This document shows positions 8,217-17,029 of a stretch of DNA of 64,000 bases, piece after piece. The position numbers and the translations under genes were made by a program. The notes below the pieces were generated by a model that had not been told where the DNA came from, made no database searches, and was given only the letters and a program-made list of their open reading frames with translations. This stretch comes from Vreelandella boliviensis LC1. Lineage in GTDB: Bacteria; Pseudomonadota; Gammaproteobacteria; Pseudomonadales; Halomonadaceae. Location of the stretch: assembly GCF_000236035.1 (NCBI RefSeq), contig NZ_JH393257.1:1505171-1569170 (forward strand), given 5' to 3'. How positions within the stretch are numbered: the first letter of the stretch is position 1; each line of letters begins with the position of its first letter.

Positions 8217-8999
8217 ATGTCGGCAGCGTTCGTCACCTTTGATGACGTGAGCCTGGCCTACGATGCATCAGGCAACGCCATTGAAGATATCAACCTAAGC
8301 ATCCATGAAGGCGAGTTTGTCGCCTTCGTTGGGCCTTCTGGGTGCGGTAAGTCGACCTTTATGAAACTTTGCACCGGTTTGCATGCGCCGACGACGGGAG
8401 CGATTAAGGTCGATAATGAGCCAGTCACCGGGCCGCTGAAGATCTCTGGCATGGCGTTTCAAAACGCTAACCTGCTGCCCTGGCGCACCACCTTGGATAA
8501 CGTCTTGCTGCCGCTGGAAATCGTCAAACCTTACCGCCATCAGTTTCGCAAACGGCGTGAAGAGTTTATCGGCTGGGCGCGCAAGCTACTCAAGACGGTA
8601 GGACTTGAAGGTTACGAAGATCAGTACCCCTGGCAGCTTTCTGGCGGTATGCAGCAGCGGGCGTCGATCTGCCGGGCGCTGATTCATCAGCCGCGCCTGC
8701 TGATGTTGGATGAACCCTTTGGCGCGCTGGATGCGTTTACCCGCGAAGAGCTGTGGTGCGTGCTGCGTGACCTGTGGGAGGCGCAGCGCTTTACGGTAGT
8801 ACTGGTGACCCACGACCTGCGTGAAGCGGCGTTTCTCGCCGACACCGTCTACATCATGAGTCGCCGCCCTGGCCGAGTGATCGAGCGCCGTCAAATCGAG
8901 CTGCCGCGCCCCCGCGCATTGGAAACCACTTACCAAAAACCCTTTATTGATCTGGTGCAGGAACTGCGCGCCCAGATTGGCGAAGTACGCAGCACTTAA
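8217..8999 (+). CDS. ABC importer ATPase, SsuB/TauB-like
   Basis: ATP-binding subunit of the importer, 260 residues. Walker A is GPSGCGKST near residue 39, the signature is LSGGMQQRASICRAL, and Walker B is LLMLDEPFGALD, followed by the switch histidine in THDLREAAFL. The Q-loop is FQNANLLPW. This set is characteristic of the nitrate/sulfonate/taurine subclass of ABC ATPases. It begins two bases after the binding-protein stop, and the permease starts 11 bases after its own stop. Confidence 0.9.
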   Translation: MSAAFVTFDDVSLAYDASGNAIEDINLSIHEGEFVAFVGPSGCGKSTFMKLCTGLHAPTTGAIKVDNEPVTGPLKISGMAFQNANLLPWRTTLDNVLLPLEIVKPYRHQFRKRREEFIGWARKLLKTVGLEGYEDQYPWQLSGGMQQRASICRALIHQPRLLMLDEPFGALDAFTREELWCVLRDLWEAQRFTVVLVTHDLREAAFLADTVYIMSRRPGRVIERRQIELPRPRALETTYQKPFIDLVQELRAQIGEVRST

Positions 9000-9010
9000 C
9001 AGGCACGCTT

Positions 9011-9781
9011 ATGACGAAACATAACCCGTTAATTGAACGGCTCGCGCCGTGGATCGCGGTGGTGGCACTGGTCATTATCTGGGAAGTCACGGTGCGAGTG
9101 TTTGACGTACCCAGCTTTATCTTCCCCAGCGCCTTAGAGACCGCCCAGGCGCTGGTGACCTATTCAGGGCCCATCGCCATGCACTCCTGGCAAACCTTCT
9201 GGACCACGCTGATTGGTTTTGGCCTGGGCGTTGCCGTGGGGCTGGTGTTGGGCTTTATTATCGGCTCGTCGCGCTTTCTGTATAACGCCTGCTACCCGCT
9301 GCTGGTGGGCTTTAACGCTATCCCCAAGGTCGCTTTCGTGCCGATTTTAGTGGTCTGGTTTGGGATTGGCTCGGTGCCGGCGATTCTCACCGCCTTTTTG
9401 ATCTGCTTTTTCCCGATTGTGGTCAACGTGGCTACCGGTTTGGCCACGCTGGAGCCCGAAATGGAAGACGTACTGCGAGTGCTGGGGGCGCGGCGTATGG
9501 ATGTGCTGCTGAAAGTCGGCCTGCCGCGCTCGCTGCCCTACTTCTTTGCTTCACTGAAGGTCGCCATTACCCTGGCGTTTGTAGGCACAGTCGTGTCAGA
9601 AACCGTCGCTTCGAACCAGGGCATTGGCTACCTGATGATGAGCGCTGGTTCGCAAATGCGCATGGGGCTGGTATTTGCCGGGTTGCTGGTGATCAGCGCC
9701 ATGGCCATGGTGATGTACGAGCTGTTTGCCCAGTTGGAAAAGCGTATGACCGGCTGGGCGCACCGGGGTCAGAATCGCTAA
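9011..9781 (+). CDS. ABC importer permease, SsuC/TauC-like
   Basis: Membrane subunit of the importer, 256 residues with about six hydrophobic helices. The cytoplasmic coupling loop (EAA motif) is seen as VLRVLGARRMDVLLKVGLP around residues 155-175. FNAIPKVAFVPILVVWFG and VGTVVSETVASNQGIGYL are conserved in this BPD_transp_1 subclass. It closes the three-gene operon; the DUF481 gene on the other strand converges with it 13 bases later. Confidence 0.9.
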   Translation: MTKHNPLIERLAPWIAVVALVIIWEVTVRVFDVPSFIFPSALETAQALVTYSGPIAMHSWQTFWTTLIGFGLGVAVGLVLGFIIGSSRFLYNACYPLLVGFNAIPKVAFVPILVVWFGIGSVPAILTAFLICFFPIVVNVATGLATLEPEMEDVLRVLGARRMDVLLKVGLPRSLPYFFASLKVAITLAFVGTVVSETVASNQGIGYLMMSAGSQMRMGLVFAGLLVISAMAMVMYELFAQLEKRMTGWAHRGQNR

Positions 9782-9794
9782 GCCAGTATTGGGC

Positions 9795-10541
9795 TTACCA
9801 ACGATAGAGCAGCGAGGCGCTGGTGGTACTGTCGGTGCGCGCGCTGGTGTCATCGGGTGGCTGGGAGTTGTGCTTAAGTTCGTGGGATAAGCGCAGCGAC
9901 AGCTTCGCGTTAAGACGGGCGGTAAGCGCCGTTAGCGAACGGGAAGTGGTGTTCTGGTCGGTATACTCCACCGACATTTCCTGCTGAATATCGGCGTAGT
10001 CGGAGAACCCCCAGCGATAATCCAGCGCGGTGTAGGTCACCATCAAGCGTTCATCATCGTACTCGCGCAGCCGGTCGTGACGATAGCCGGGGCCCGCTTC
10101 TAACGATAGGGTGTGGGTGTCGTTCTCCAGAATCTGGCGCCCGTAACCCCCAATCGCTGACAGTTGCTGATCATAACCGGCAAAACGATCCTTCTCCCAG
10201 CGGGCAAAGCCAAATAGATAGTGTGGGCCGTCTAGCTCATAGCGCTCGCGTCCAGAGATCAGGTACTGCTCGGCGCTGGTTTCGTTTTCTTTACTCACCG
10301 TGCGCACTTCACCACGCAGCGAATAGGTGAATTTACCGGTTAGCCATGTCAGCAGCGTTTTACCAATCAGCGTTTGGCTATTGGTATTGCCCGAAAGGTG
10401 GGTAAAGCCCAGCTCGGCGTCGCCACTGAACACCGGCGCATCTTCCAGGGGAGGTGGTGGGGCGTAAAACGGGCTGGCATAGGCAGCGTTTAACCACAGT
10501 GGCCAGCAGGCCAGTACAATAATCCATCTAACGATTGCCAC
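9795..10541 (-). CDS. DUF481 outer-membrane beta-barrel protein
   Basis: Secreted protein of 248 residues with a cleavable signal peptide (about residues 1-22, ending AAYAS) and a proline-rich start. The rest is alternating beta strands rich in aromatic and charged residues, ending in LLYRW with a terminal aromatic residue, as expected of an outer-membrane barrel. GDAELGFTHLSGNTNSQTL is the DUF481 (YdiY-like) opening motif. The role is unknown; some members respond to salt or acid. No operon partner is visible. Confidence 0.85.
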   Translation of the reverse strand: MAIVRWIIVLACWPLWLNAAYASPFYAPPPPLEDAPVFSGDAELGFTHLSGNTNSQTLIGKTLLTWLTGKFTYSLRGEVRTVSKENETSAEQYLISGRERYELDGPHYLFGFARWEKDRFAGYDQQLSAIGGYGRQILENDTHTLSLEAGPGYRHDRLREYDDERLMVTYTALDYRWGFSDYADIQQEMSVEYTDQNTTSRSLTALTARLNAKLSLRLSHELKHNSQPPDDTSARTDSTTSASLLYRW

Positions 10542-10664
10542 TACATCCCTCCTTGGTTTAGGCCGAGGACTATTATATCAGCGAACGATGACAGGAGTGA
10601 TGGCAATTAACGTCGTTTGCTGGCGCGTGCCATAATGGTGCGGTCACGCATTTTGAGTCTACCT

Positions 10665-12419
10665 ATGAGTGTTTCTCGCCCCCGAACATTAGCCGATCTG
10701 CAGCGCTGGCGTCGCACCCGCGCAAGGCGCAGTTGGTATAAGCGCAGCTTTCGCCTGCAGGTGATGCTGTTGGTCGGGCTGCTATTAGCGGGCATGCTAC
10801 TGGCACAGGGCACCTATCTCAATCACCGCAAGGCGGAAATTATTAGCCAGCAGATGGGCGAACGAGCGCTGGCGGTGGCCAAAACGGTGGCCTCGATGCC
10901 GCAAATTATTAATGCCTTTGCGATCCCCGACCCCGCGTTCATTATTCAGCCCCTCGCAGAGCGAATTCGCCATGAAACCGGTGCTCGCTACGTCGTTGTG
11001 GGCAATGCCCGAAGTATTCGCTACTCCCACCCGGTGCCGGAGCGGATAGGTAAGCCAATGGTAGGCGGCGATAATGATCAGGCGCTGATTCATGGCCAGT
11101 TTTATGTCTCCGAAGCGACCGGTTCACTGGGCACCGCCATTCGTGGCAAAGCGCCTATATGGGACGAAGAAGGCAATATCATTGGCCTGGTGTCTGTCGG
11201 TTTTATGATGGATCGAGTGGCCATGGACGTGGCGCGCCATAACAGCTTTGGCTGGGCGCTGGTCGCACTAATGATTACGCTGGGCTTTGCTGGCGCCTAC
11301 TGGCTATCACAGCACCTTAAAAAGGTCATTTTAGGCCTTGAACCCTACGAAATTGCCCGCTTGGCCATGGAGAAAGAAGCCATTTTGCAGTCGATCCACG
11401 AAGGCATTCTGGCGGTTAATCGTGAAGGCCATATTACCCTGGTCAACCAACAGGCGCGGCGCTTTCTCAACTTAGACGATGAGCATGTGCTGTTGGGGCA
11501 GCCCATTCGTGAGGTGGTGCCTAATTCGCGGCTACTGGAGGTGCTCAGGCGCGGCGAGCAAGAGTTCGACCAGGAGATGTGGCTGGGCGATCACCCGGTG
11601 GTGGTCAACCGCGTGCCGATTCTGCACGAGGGAGAAATTGAGGGTGCGGTGGCGACTTTCCGCAGCCGTCGCGAGATCGTTGATCTATCCCAGGCGCTAA
11701 CTCAGGCCAGCCGCGACGTGGATATGCTGCGCGCACAGGCCCACGAGTTTTCCAATAAGCTCTACACCATCTCAGGGCTGCTGCAGTTAGAGCGTATTGA
11801 GGAAGCCTTGGCGCTGATCCACCAGGAAACCGAACGCGCTCAGGCGCAAATGAACTTCTTAATGCGCAATGTAGCCGATGCCGTGCTTAGCGGCACGCTA
11901 CTGGGTAAACTAACCCGTGCGCGGGAGCTGGGCGTGGCGCTGGAAATTGATGAGCAAAGCTCGCTCTCTTGCCCGCTAACGCCCACCGGGCAAGAGGTAA
12001 TGATGGGCGTGGTGGGTAACCTGCTGGACAACGCCTGCCATGCCGCGCTGAATGGGCCGAGCAAAGAGCCCAACGTTCGCCTGTTTTTCACCGATTTGGG
12101 CGAGCAGCTGTTGATCGAAGTGGAGGACAACGGGCCTGGAGTGCCCGCCCAATTTGCCGAGTCGATTTTCCAGGAAGGCTTCTCGACCAAAGCTGGCAAG
12201 CACCAGGGTATCGGCCTGGCGCTGGTGGCCAGGCTTTGCCGCCAGCACGGCGGCGCTGTGACCCTAGAGGAGAGTGAGCTAGGCGGGGCGTGCTTTATCG
12301 CGGTACTCGACCGTTCGATCTGCGCGCAGCCAGACCAGCAGCAGTCCCAACAACGCTATCAACATCGCTCTCAACAACAATTCCAAAGCAGTACCAAAAA
12401 CAGTGACTACGACGGCTAG
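10665..12419 (+). CDS. Sensor histidine kinase, CitA/DcuS type
   Basis: Membrane sensor kinase that should detect a carboxylate and phosphorylate the adjacent regulator. Start taken at ATG 10665 (584 aa); two more ATGs lie upstream in frame (10617, 10635) and none has a good ribosome site. A first membrane helix lies about 32-50, a periplasmic Cache-like sensor about 55-190 (NHRKAEIISQQMGERALAVA), and a second helix about 195-212. A PAS domain follows (IHEGILAVNREGHITLVNQ, about 240-340). The phospho-acceptor region is AQAHEFSNKLYTISGLLQL (His near 361). N-box GNLLDNACHAAL and DNGPGVP complete the ATPase. This architecture is that of CitA/DcuS kinases. The response regulator begins 12 bases downstream. 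Confidence 0.88.
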   Translation: MSVSRPRTLADLQRWRRTRARRSWYKRSFRLQVMLLVGLLLAGMLLAQGTYLNHRKAEIISQQMGERALAVAKTVASMPQIINAFAIPDPAFIIQPLAERIRHETGARYVVVGNARSIRYSHPVPERIGKPMVGGDNDQALIHGQFYVSEATGSLGTAIRGKAPIWDEEGNIIGLVSVGFMMDRVAMDVARHNSFGWALVALMITLGFAGAYWLSQHLKKVILGLEPYEIARLAMEKEAILQSIHEGILAVNREGHITLVNQQARRFLNLDDEHVLLGQPIREVVPNSRLLEVLRRGEQEFDQEMWLGDHPVVVNRVPILHEGEIEGAVATFRSRREIVDLSQALTQASRDVDMLRAQAHEFSNKLYTISGLLQLERIEEALALIHQETERAQAQMNFLMRNVADAVLSGTLLGKLTRARELGVALEIDEQSSLSCPLTPTGQEVMMGVVGNLLDNACHAALNGPSKEPNVRLFFTDLGEQLLIEVEDNGPGVPAQFAESIFQEGFSTKAGKHQGIGLALVARLCRQHGGAVTLEESELGGACFIAVLDRSICAQPDQQQSQQRYQHRSQQQFQSSTKNSDYDG

Positions 12420-12430
12420 GGAGGCAGGCA

Positions 12431-13174
12431 ATGTCTGATGGGCAGTACGGTATTTTGGTCGTTGAAGACGATTTTCGCATTGCCGATATTCACAGGGCCT
12501 TTATTGAACAGAGCGATGGCTTTTATGTGGTGGGCATGGCGCGCAACGGCAGTGAAGCCAAGGCCATCATGGCCGAGCAGGCTGCCAGCATTCAGTTGAT
12601 TCTGCTCGACGCCTACCTCCCCGATGTTGAAGGATTGGAGCTGCTATGGGCGATTCGCCGCGACTATGTGCATGTGGATATCGTCATGGTCACCGCCGCA
12701 CGGGAAGTGGAAACCATCAGCGAGGCGCTGCGTGGCGGGGTGTTCGACTACCTGATCAAGCCCATTGAAGCCACCCGAATGACGCAAATGCTGACCCGCT
12801 TTCGGCGCGAGCGTGAAGCCTTGGCCAACCGGGCCGAGATGAACCAAGACGAGCTGGATTCTGTGCTGGCGCGCATGCAGCCCGGCGAGTCGTCGCGGGC
12901 TAAAAACGCCGCTCAGTCTCAAGCCCTGCCCAAGGGAATAGATCGGCTGACGTTGCGTCGGGTGATTGACGCCCTGGCAGACGCCCCGGACTCCCTCACC
13001 GCCATGCAGATGGCGCGCACCATGGGCGCCAGCCGCTCTACCGCGCGCCGCTATTTAGAATTTTTAGTCGCCGAGCAGGCAGTCAGTGCCGAGCTGGGCT
13101 ATGGTGATGTAGGGCGCCCCGAGCGTCGCTATCGGCTGTTGGAGGCGGCACACGAGTGGCTTGACGCTTTATGA
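12431..13174 (+). CDS. CitB/DcuR-family response regulator
   Basis: Response regulator, 247 residues. The receiver domain (about 5-120) has the acidic pair VVEDD near residue 11, the phosphorylatable Asp in LLDAYLPD (near 60) and the Lys of YLIKPIE. The C-terminal half contains a winged-helix segment, LTAMQMARTMGASRSTARR, typical of the CitB-family output domain, ending in GYGDVGRPERRYRLL. It is paired with the upstream kinase and precedes tctCBA by 191 bases, so the likely target is the transporter operon. Confidence 0.88.
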   Translation: MSDGQYGILVVEDDFRIADIHRAFIEQSDGFYVVGMARNGSEAKAIMAEQAASIQLILLDAYLPDVEGLELLWAIRRDYVHVDIVMVTAAREVETISEALRGGVFDYLIKPIEATRMTQMLTRFRREREALANRAEMNQDELDSVLARMQPGESSRAKNAAQSQALPKGIDRLTLRRVIDALADAPDSLTAMQMARTMGASRSTARRYLEFLVAEQAVSAELGYGDVGRPERRYRLLEAAHEWLDAL

Positions 13175-13365
13175 ATGCATGCTGTAACCAAATCGGCGTG
13201 AACAAAATAAACAAAATGCCCATAAAGAACTTTTTGTCTTTTATGCGCACAAGCTTGTCGGCCAGGGGCATGGTCTTCTAACGTTCGCGACGTGCAGTCT
13301 CACAATAAGAAGCGCTACATAGCAACACCATCACACAACAACACTGATACGTGGAGAACGCCATC

Positions 13366-14364
13366 ATGACATCGCTTACCCTCAAGCGTTTATCGCTATT
13401 TGCTCTGCCCCTGGCTGCTGTTGCCGGACTGAACTCAGCCGCACAGGCGCAAGAGTGGACCCCAAGCCGCTCCATCGAATTCGTTGCACCGGCTAACCCC
13501 GGCGGCGGTTGGGATACCCTTGTTCGAACCGTATCGCGGGTTATTCAGCAAGAAGGGCTGGCTGACGAAAGCTTTGCTGCCATCAATGTCCCCGGCGGCG
13601 GCGGCGCCGTAGCCTGGGCGCAAATTGCGCGTGATAGCGGTAACCCGCATAAGCTGTTCGCCACCAGCCCGCCAATTATTCTGGTGCCGTTAGCGGGTGC
13701 TTCACGTTACGACCATACTGATTTTACACCTATCGCGCGCCTGATTACTGACTACTCCATCATTCTGGTACCGACAGATTCTGAGTACCAAACGCTCAGC
13801 GACCTTTTTGACGCTCTGAAAGACAATCCTGGGTTAAGTGTAGGTGGCGGTAGCGCGCCAGGCTCTATGGATCATATTTCTCTGGCAGGGCTGGCTGATG
13901 CTGCAGGTCTTGAAGCATCCAGTGTGAACTATATTCCTTTTTCGGGTGGCGGTGATGCCATGACCAACCTGATGGGAGGGCATATTGAAGCCGTGGTGAC
14001 CGGTGCCGGTGAAGCGGTAGGTCAACTGGGAGAAGGCAGCCAAATCCGTGCGTTAGGCGTATCAGCTCCTGAGCGACTAGGTGGCGGGCTTGCCGATGTG
14101 CCAACTTACCAGGAGCAGGATATCGACTATACGTTTGATATCTGGCGCGGCGTAATGGGTGCTCCCGATATGCCTGCAGAAGCCGTGGCTTACTACCAGG
14201 ATCTGTTCGTTGAAATGCAAGAGACGGATGGCTGGCAGCAAGCACGCGATCAGTTAGGTTGGATCGACGCCTATCAAGACAGTGAAGAATTTGGTGCCTT
14301 CCTGGATCAGCAGCAAGAGCAGTTCAGCGACGTGTTGAGCGAGCTTGGCCTACTGCGCCAGTAA
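13366..14364 (+). CDS. tctC: Tripartite tricarboxylate transporter binding protein TctC
   Basis: Periplasmic binding protein of the TctC/Bug family, 332 residues. ATG 13366 is chosen because GGAG lies 10 bases before it; an in-frame GTG at 13351 would overlap that site. The signal peptide ends near AQAQE. EFVAPANPGGGWDTLVR and GGGGAVAWAQI are the carboxylate-binding hairpins of this family, and IPFSGGGDAMTNLMGGH is also conserved. It captures a di- or tricarboxylate for TctAB. A strong hairpin follows the gene, and the CitA-type system upstream probably regulates it. Confidence 0.9.
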   Translation: MTSLTLKRLSLFALPLAAVAGLNSAAQAQEWTPSRSIEFVAPANPGGGWDTLVRTVSRVIQQEGLADESFAAINVPGGGGAVAWAQIARDSGNPHKLFATSPPIILVPLAGASRYDHTDFTPIARLITDYSIILVPTDSEYQTLSDLFDALKDNPGLSVGGGSAPGSMDHISLAGLADAAGLEASSVNYIPFSGGGDAMTNLMGGHIEAVVTGAGEAVGQLGEGSQIRALGVSAPERLGGGLADVPTYQEQDIDYTFDIWRGVMGAPDMPAEAVAYYQDLFVEMQETDGWQQARDQLGWIDAYQDSEEFGAFLDQQQEQFSDVLSELGLLRQ

Positions 14365-14380
14365 CCCTACTCCTGTATAA

Positions 14381-14404
14381 CCCAGCCGCCCAAGTGCGGC
14401 TGGG
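14381..14404 (+). promoter_or_regulatory. Intercistronic hairpin tctC-tctB
   Basis: CCCAGCCGC (14381-14389) pairs perfectly with GCGGCTGGG (14396-14404) without a T-tract. It sits 17 bases after the tctC stop and 110 bases before tctB. Such hairpins often stabilise the abundant binding-protein message relative to the membrane subunits; that function is inferred here. Confidence 0.6.
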
Positions 14405-14512
14405 GCTTCCTGTCGTTAACCGCTGGTTGTTAGCTACTAGTCTTTAAAACTGGTTGTTAAGAACAAGTTTGTTAATCGCTGGAGGCGTGTTGGCTCCTTC
14501 GGAGAGACTCCT

Positions 14513-14995
14513 ATGACTCGTTTAAATACCAATCAGTGGTTAGCACTGGTATTTGCGGTATTGGCCGTTGGCTATATCGCGATGGCGTGGCAAATCCCTA
14601 CTTTCCCCCTGCCACGACCGGTCGATTCTGACCTCTTTCCTAAAGTATTAGGCTTCGCGCTACTGATCCTGTCGGTGTTTCTGTTTTTCGAGAAGCCTAC
14701 TCCGATAGCCGGTGCCGATGAGATAGATCAAGAAGCCACCCAAGGCCCAATGCTGCTTACGCCATGGGCGCGGGTCATCGTGACCTCGCTAGCGATTGCC
14801 GCCTATGCTTTTTTGCTGGTACCTCTGGGCTTTGTGCTCGCCTCAACGCTACTCTGCGTTGGTCTGACGGCCTACTACGGTTATCGCCGCCATGGGGTCA
14901 ACCTCGCTACATCGCTGGGGGTAGTGCTGGCGCTCTACCTGACCATGACGCGGGTGATGGATGTTTACCTACCCACTGGCGTGCTGCCTTTCTAA
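14513..14995 (+). CDS. tctB: Tripartite tricarboxylate transporter small subunit TctB
   Basis: Small membrane subunit, 160 residues with four hydrophobic helices, including the N-terminal LALVFAVLAVGYIAMAWQIP and the final LGVVLALYLTMTRVMDVYLP. The motif around residues 35-50 (PVDSDLFPKVLGFALLIL) is typical of TctB. It lies between tctC and tctA. A distinct ribosome site (GGAGAGAC) precedes ATG 14513. Confidence 0.88.
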   Translation: MTRLNTNQWLALVFAVLAVGYIAMAWQIPTFPLPRPVDSDLFPKVLGFALLILSVFLFFEKPTPIAGADEIDQEATQGPMLLTPWARVIVTSLAIAAYAFLLVPLGFVLASTLLCVGLTAYYGYRRHGVNLATSLGVVLALYLTMTRVMDVYLPTGVLPF

Positions 14996-15049
14996 ACAAA
15001 GTAGTGTTAGCAGGTCTTTCCGCTAGCAGTTCTTAAGAGAGTAATTCCC

Positions 15050-16552
15050 ATGGATGCCTTCAATAATTTGATGTACGGCTTTGGCATCGCGCTTGAGCCA
15101 ATCAATATTGCCTACGTATTTGCCGGCGTATTTGCTGGCACCATCATCGGTATGCTGCCGGGCCTGGGGCCTATCAGTGCACTTGCCTTGATGATTCCTA
15201 TCACCTTTGCCATGGAGCCCTCGTCGGGCTTGATCCTGATGGCAGGGGTTTACTACGGCGCCATCTTCGGTGGATCCACTTCGTCGATTTTGCTCAACGC
15301 CCCCGGCGTGGCGGGCACTGTGGCGACCTCTTTTGATGGCTACCCGATGGCTAAAAAAGGTCAGGCGGGTAAAGCGCTGGCGATTGCCGCCTACGCTTCC
15401 TTTATCGGTGGTACCATTTCCGTTATTTTCTTAATGCTGATCGCTCCGCTGCTGTCGAAAGTGGCCGTGAGCTTTGGCCCTTCTGAGTACTTCGCCTTAA
15501 TGGTGCTGGGCTTGACCGCTGTCGTTTCGCTCTCGGATAAGTCACTGGTTAAAGGGCTAATTGCCGCCGTGGTGGGGGTGATTATTTCTATTATCGGTAT
15601 CGACATGCAGACCGGTACTGAGCGCTTTACCTTCGGTTCGGTGCAGTTGCTTGATGGCATCGACTTCCTGGTCGTGGCCCTGGGTATTTTCGCCCTTGCC
15701 GAGGTCTTTTACATGTTGCTGCGCGGCGGCGGTGGCAAAGAGGCGCCCCGCAATGCGATTGGCTCGCTGAAATTGACACGTAGCGAACTGAAAGAAATCG
15801 CTGGCCCTATTGGTCGTAGTTCGATATTGGGGTTTTTTACCGGCGTGCTGCCGGGTGCAGGCGCTACCATCGGCTCGTTTCTGGGCTACAGCATGGAGAA
15901 GCGCATTGCCAAAGATGGCGATACGTTTGGGCAGGGTAATATCAAAGGCGTGGCCGCGCCGGAAGCAGCCAACAACGCTGCCTGCACTGGCTCCTTTGTG
16001 CCACTGCTGACGCTGGGTGTGCCGGGCTCGGGCACCACCGCTGTTCTGCTTGGCGCGTTGCTTGTCATGGGCGTTAACCCGGGCCCGATGATGCTTGCAG
16101 AGCGCCCAGACGTGTTTTGGGGCGTGGTTGCCAGTATGTATATCGGCAATATCTTCCTGTTGGCACTTAACCTGCCGCTGATTCCCTATATCGCCAAAAT
16201 TCTCGACATGCCTCGCCCGTTGCTGCTGTCGCTGATACTGATCTTCTGCATGATCGGCGTCTACGGTATGAGCTTCAGCGTATTTGACCTGCTGCTGCTG
16301 CTTGGCTTTGGCTTGGTCGGCCTGGGCATGCGCCTGTTTGGGTTTCCCGCAGCGCCGCTGATTCTAGCGCTGATTCTCGGCAACATCATGGAAGAGTCCA
16401 TGCGCCGAGCGCTGCAGATATCAGGGGGTGACTGGATGACCTTTATCGACAAGCCAATCGCTCTTGGCCTGCTGGTGGTTGCTCTGTTGTCGCTCGGCCT
16501 ACCGTTACTGAAAAAACGTCGTAAGAAAATTCCACCCGACGTGGCTATTTAA
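15050..16552 (+). CDS. tctA: Tripartite tricarboxylate transporter large subunit TctA
   Basis: Twelve-helix membrane subunit that carries the substrate, 500 residues. GTIIGMLPGLGPISALALM (about 35-55) and the repeated GVLPGAGATIGSFLGY (about 265-280) are the duplicated PGxG signatures of the family. YYGAIFGGSTSSILLN and GVPGSGTTAVLLGALL are also conserved. A basic C-terminal tail (KKRRKKIPP) ends the protein. It closes the tctCBA operon and is followed by a strong terminator. Confidence 0.93.
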   Translation: MDAFNNLMYGFGIALEPINIAYVFAGVFAGTIIGMLPGLGPISALALMIPITFAMEPSSGLILMAGVYYGAIFGGSTSSILLNAPGVAGTVATSFDGYPMAKKGQAGKALAIAAYASFIGGTISVIFLMLIAPLLSKVAVSFGPSEYFALMVLGLTAVVSLSDKSLVKGLIAAVVGVIISIIGIDMQTGTERFTFGSVQLLDGIDFLVVALGIFALAEVFYMLLRGGGGKEAPRNAIGSLKLTRSELKEIAGPIGRSSILGFFTGVLPGAGATIGSFLGYSMEKRIAKDGDTFGQGNIKGVAAPEAANNAACTGSFVPLLTLGVPGSGTTAVLLGALLVMGVNPGPMMLAERPDVFWGVVASMYIGNIFLLALNLPLIPYIAKILDMPRPLLLSLILIFCMIGVYGMSFSVFDLLLLLGFGLVGLGMRLFGFPAAPLILALILGNIMEESMRRALQISGGDWMTFIDKPIALGLLVVALLSLGLPLLKKRRKKIPPDVAI

Positions 16553-16579
16553 TGCCGCCATTTAAAGGGTGAATAGCGA

Positions 16580-16610
16580 GGAGTCTTGGTGATACCAAGG
16601 CTCCTTTTTT
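16580..16610 (+). terminator. Rho-independent terminator of tctCBA
   Basis: GGAGTCTTGGT (16580-16590) pairs with ACCAAGGCTCC (16594-16604) apart from one internal T/G mismatch, with a GAT loop and six T immediately after. It lies 28 bases after the tctA stop. Confidence 0.88.
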
Positions 16611-16717
16611 ATTTACCTCTTTTCATCGACTTTTTTAACTGATGATAAAGAGTGTATTTGTAACTATTAGGTGAGTATTACGTTACCAGTCTGTGTTCAA
16701 AAAGCCCGTGTGCTTAA

Positions 16718-16788
16718 TTGGTGCGCTGTATCTTGTTGGTGCATTGAGAGCGTGCTTAGGCAGCGGTGTTGCGCTTTATTTTGGTGCA
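16718..16788 (+). promoter_or_regulatory. Cluster of NtrC-like half-sites upstream of urtA
   Basis: TTGGTGC occurs three times in 70 bases, at 16718, 16736 and 16781, with TTGGTGCA at the last two. Each is an NtrC half-site (consensus TGCACC-N5-GGTGCA); partner half-sites such as TGCGCT near 16770 are imperfectly spaced. They lie 80-150 bases upstream of the sigma-54 promoter, the usual enhancer distance. Confidence 0.45.
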
Positions 16789-16863
16789 TGCGGGGAATGT
16801 TGAAATTTTAAGGTGATTATTAAGTGGCTGATTAAATAGCTATAAGGCCACTTTGTGCCAATC

Positions 16864-16878
16864 TGGCGCACCCCTTGC
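16864..16878 (+). promoter_or_regulatory. Sigma-54 promoter of the urt operon
   Basis: TGGCGC-ACCCC-TTGC matches the -24/-12 consensus TGGCRC-N5-TTGC fully, with a following A. It is 151 bases before urtA, on the correct strand, and implies RpoN/NtrC control of urea uptake under nitrogen limitation. Confidence 0.8.
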
Positions 16879-16887
16879 AGGTGTTAA

Positions 16888-16935
16888 TGGCTAGTAAACG
16901 TATTGGCTAGTGGACGTATTGGCTAGTGGACGTAT
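16888..16935 (+). repeat. Three tandem 16-bp repeats in the urt leader
   Basis: Units TGGCTAGTAAACGTAT (16888), TGGCTAGTGGACGTAT (16904) and the same again (16920) are head to tail; the first differs at two positions. They start 10 bases after the -12 element, so they lie at or just after the predicted transcription start. The rest of the 477-base gap (16553-17029) holds the terminator, NtrC-like half-sites and promoter listed separately; I see no gene in it. Confidence 0.85.
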
Positions 16936-17029
16936 TGGGGGAGCTAACACCACAACCCCAAGTGCGAAGCCAATCATCAAGCCTCGGTCATAACAAACCC
17001 CAGCCATAAGGGGTGCAAGGAGATTAACA

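Noticed and set aside
13175..13365. Binding sites for the CitB-type regulator upstream of tctC
   Set aside because: The AT-rich stretch (AACAAAATAAACAAAATG) is suggestive, but there is no reliable consensus to score against.
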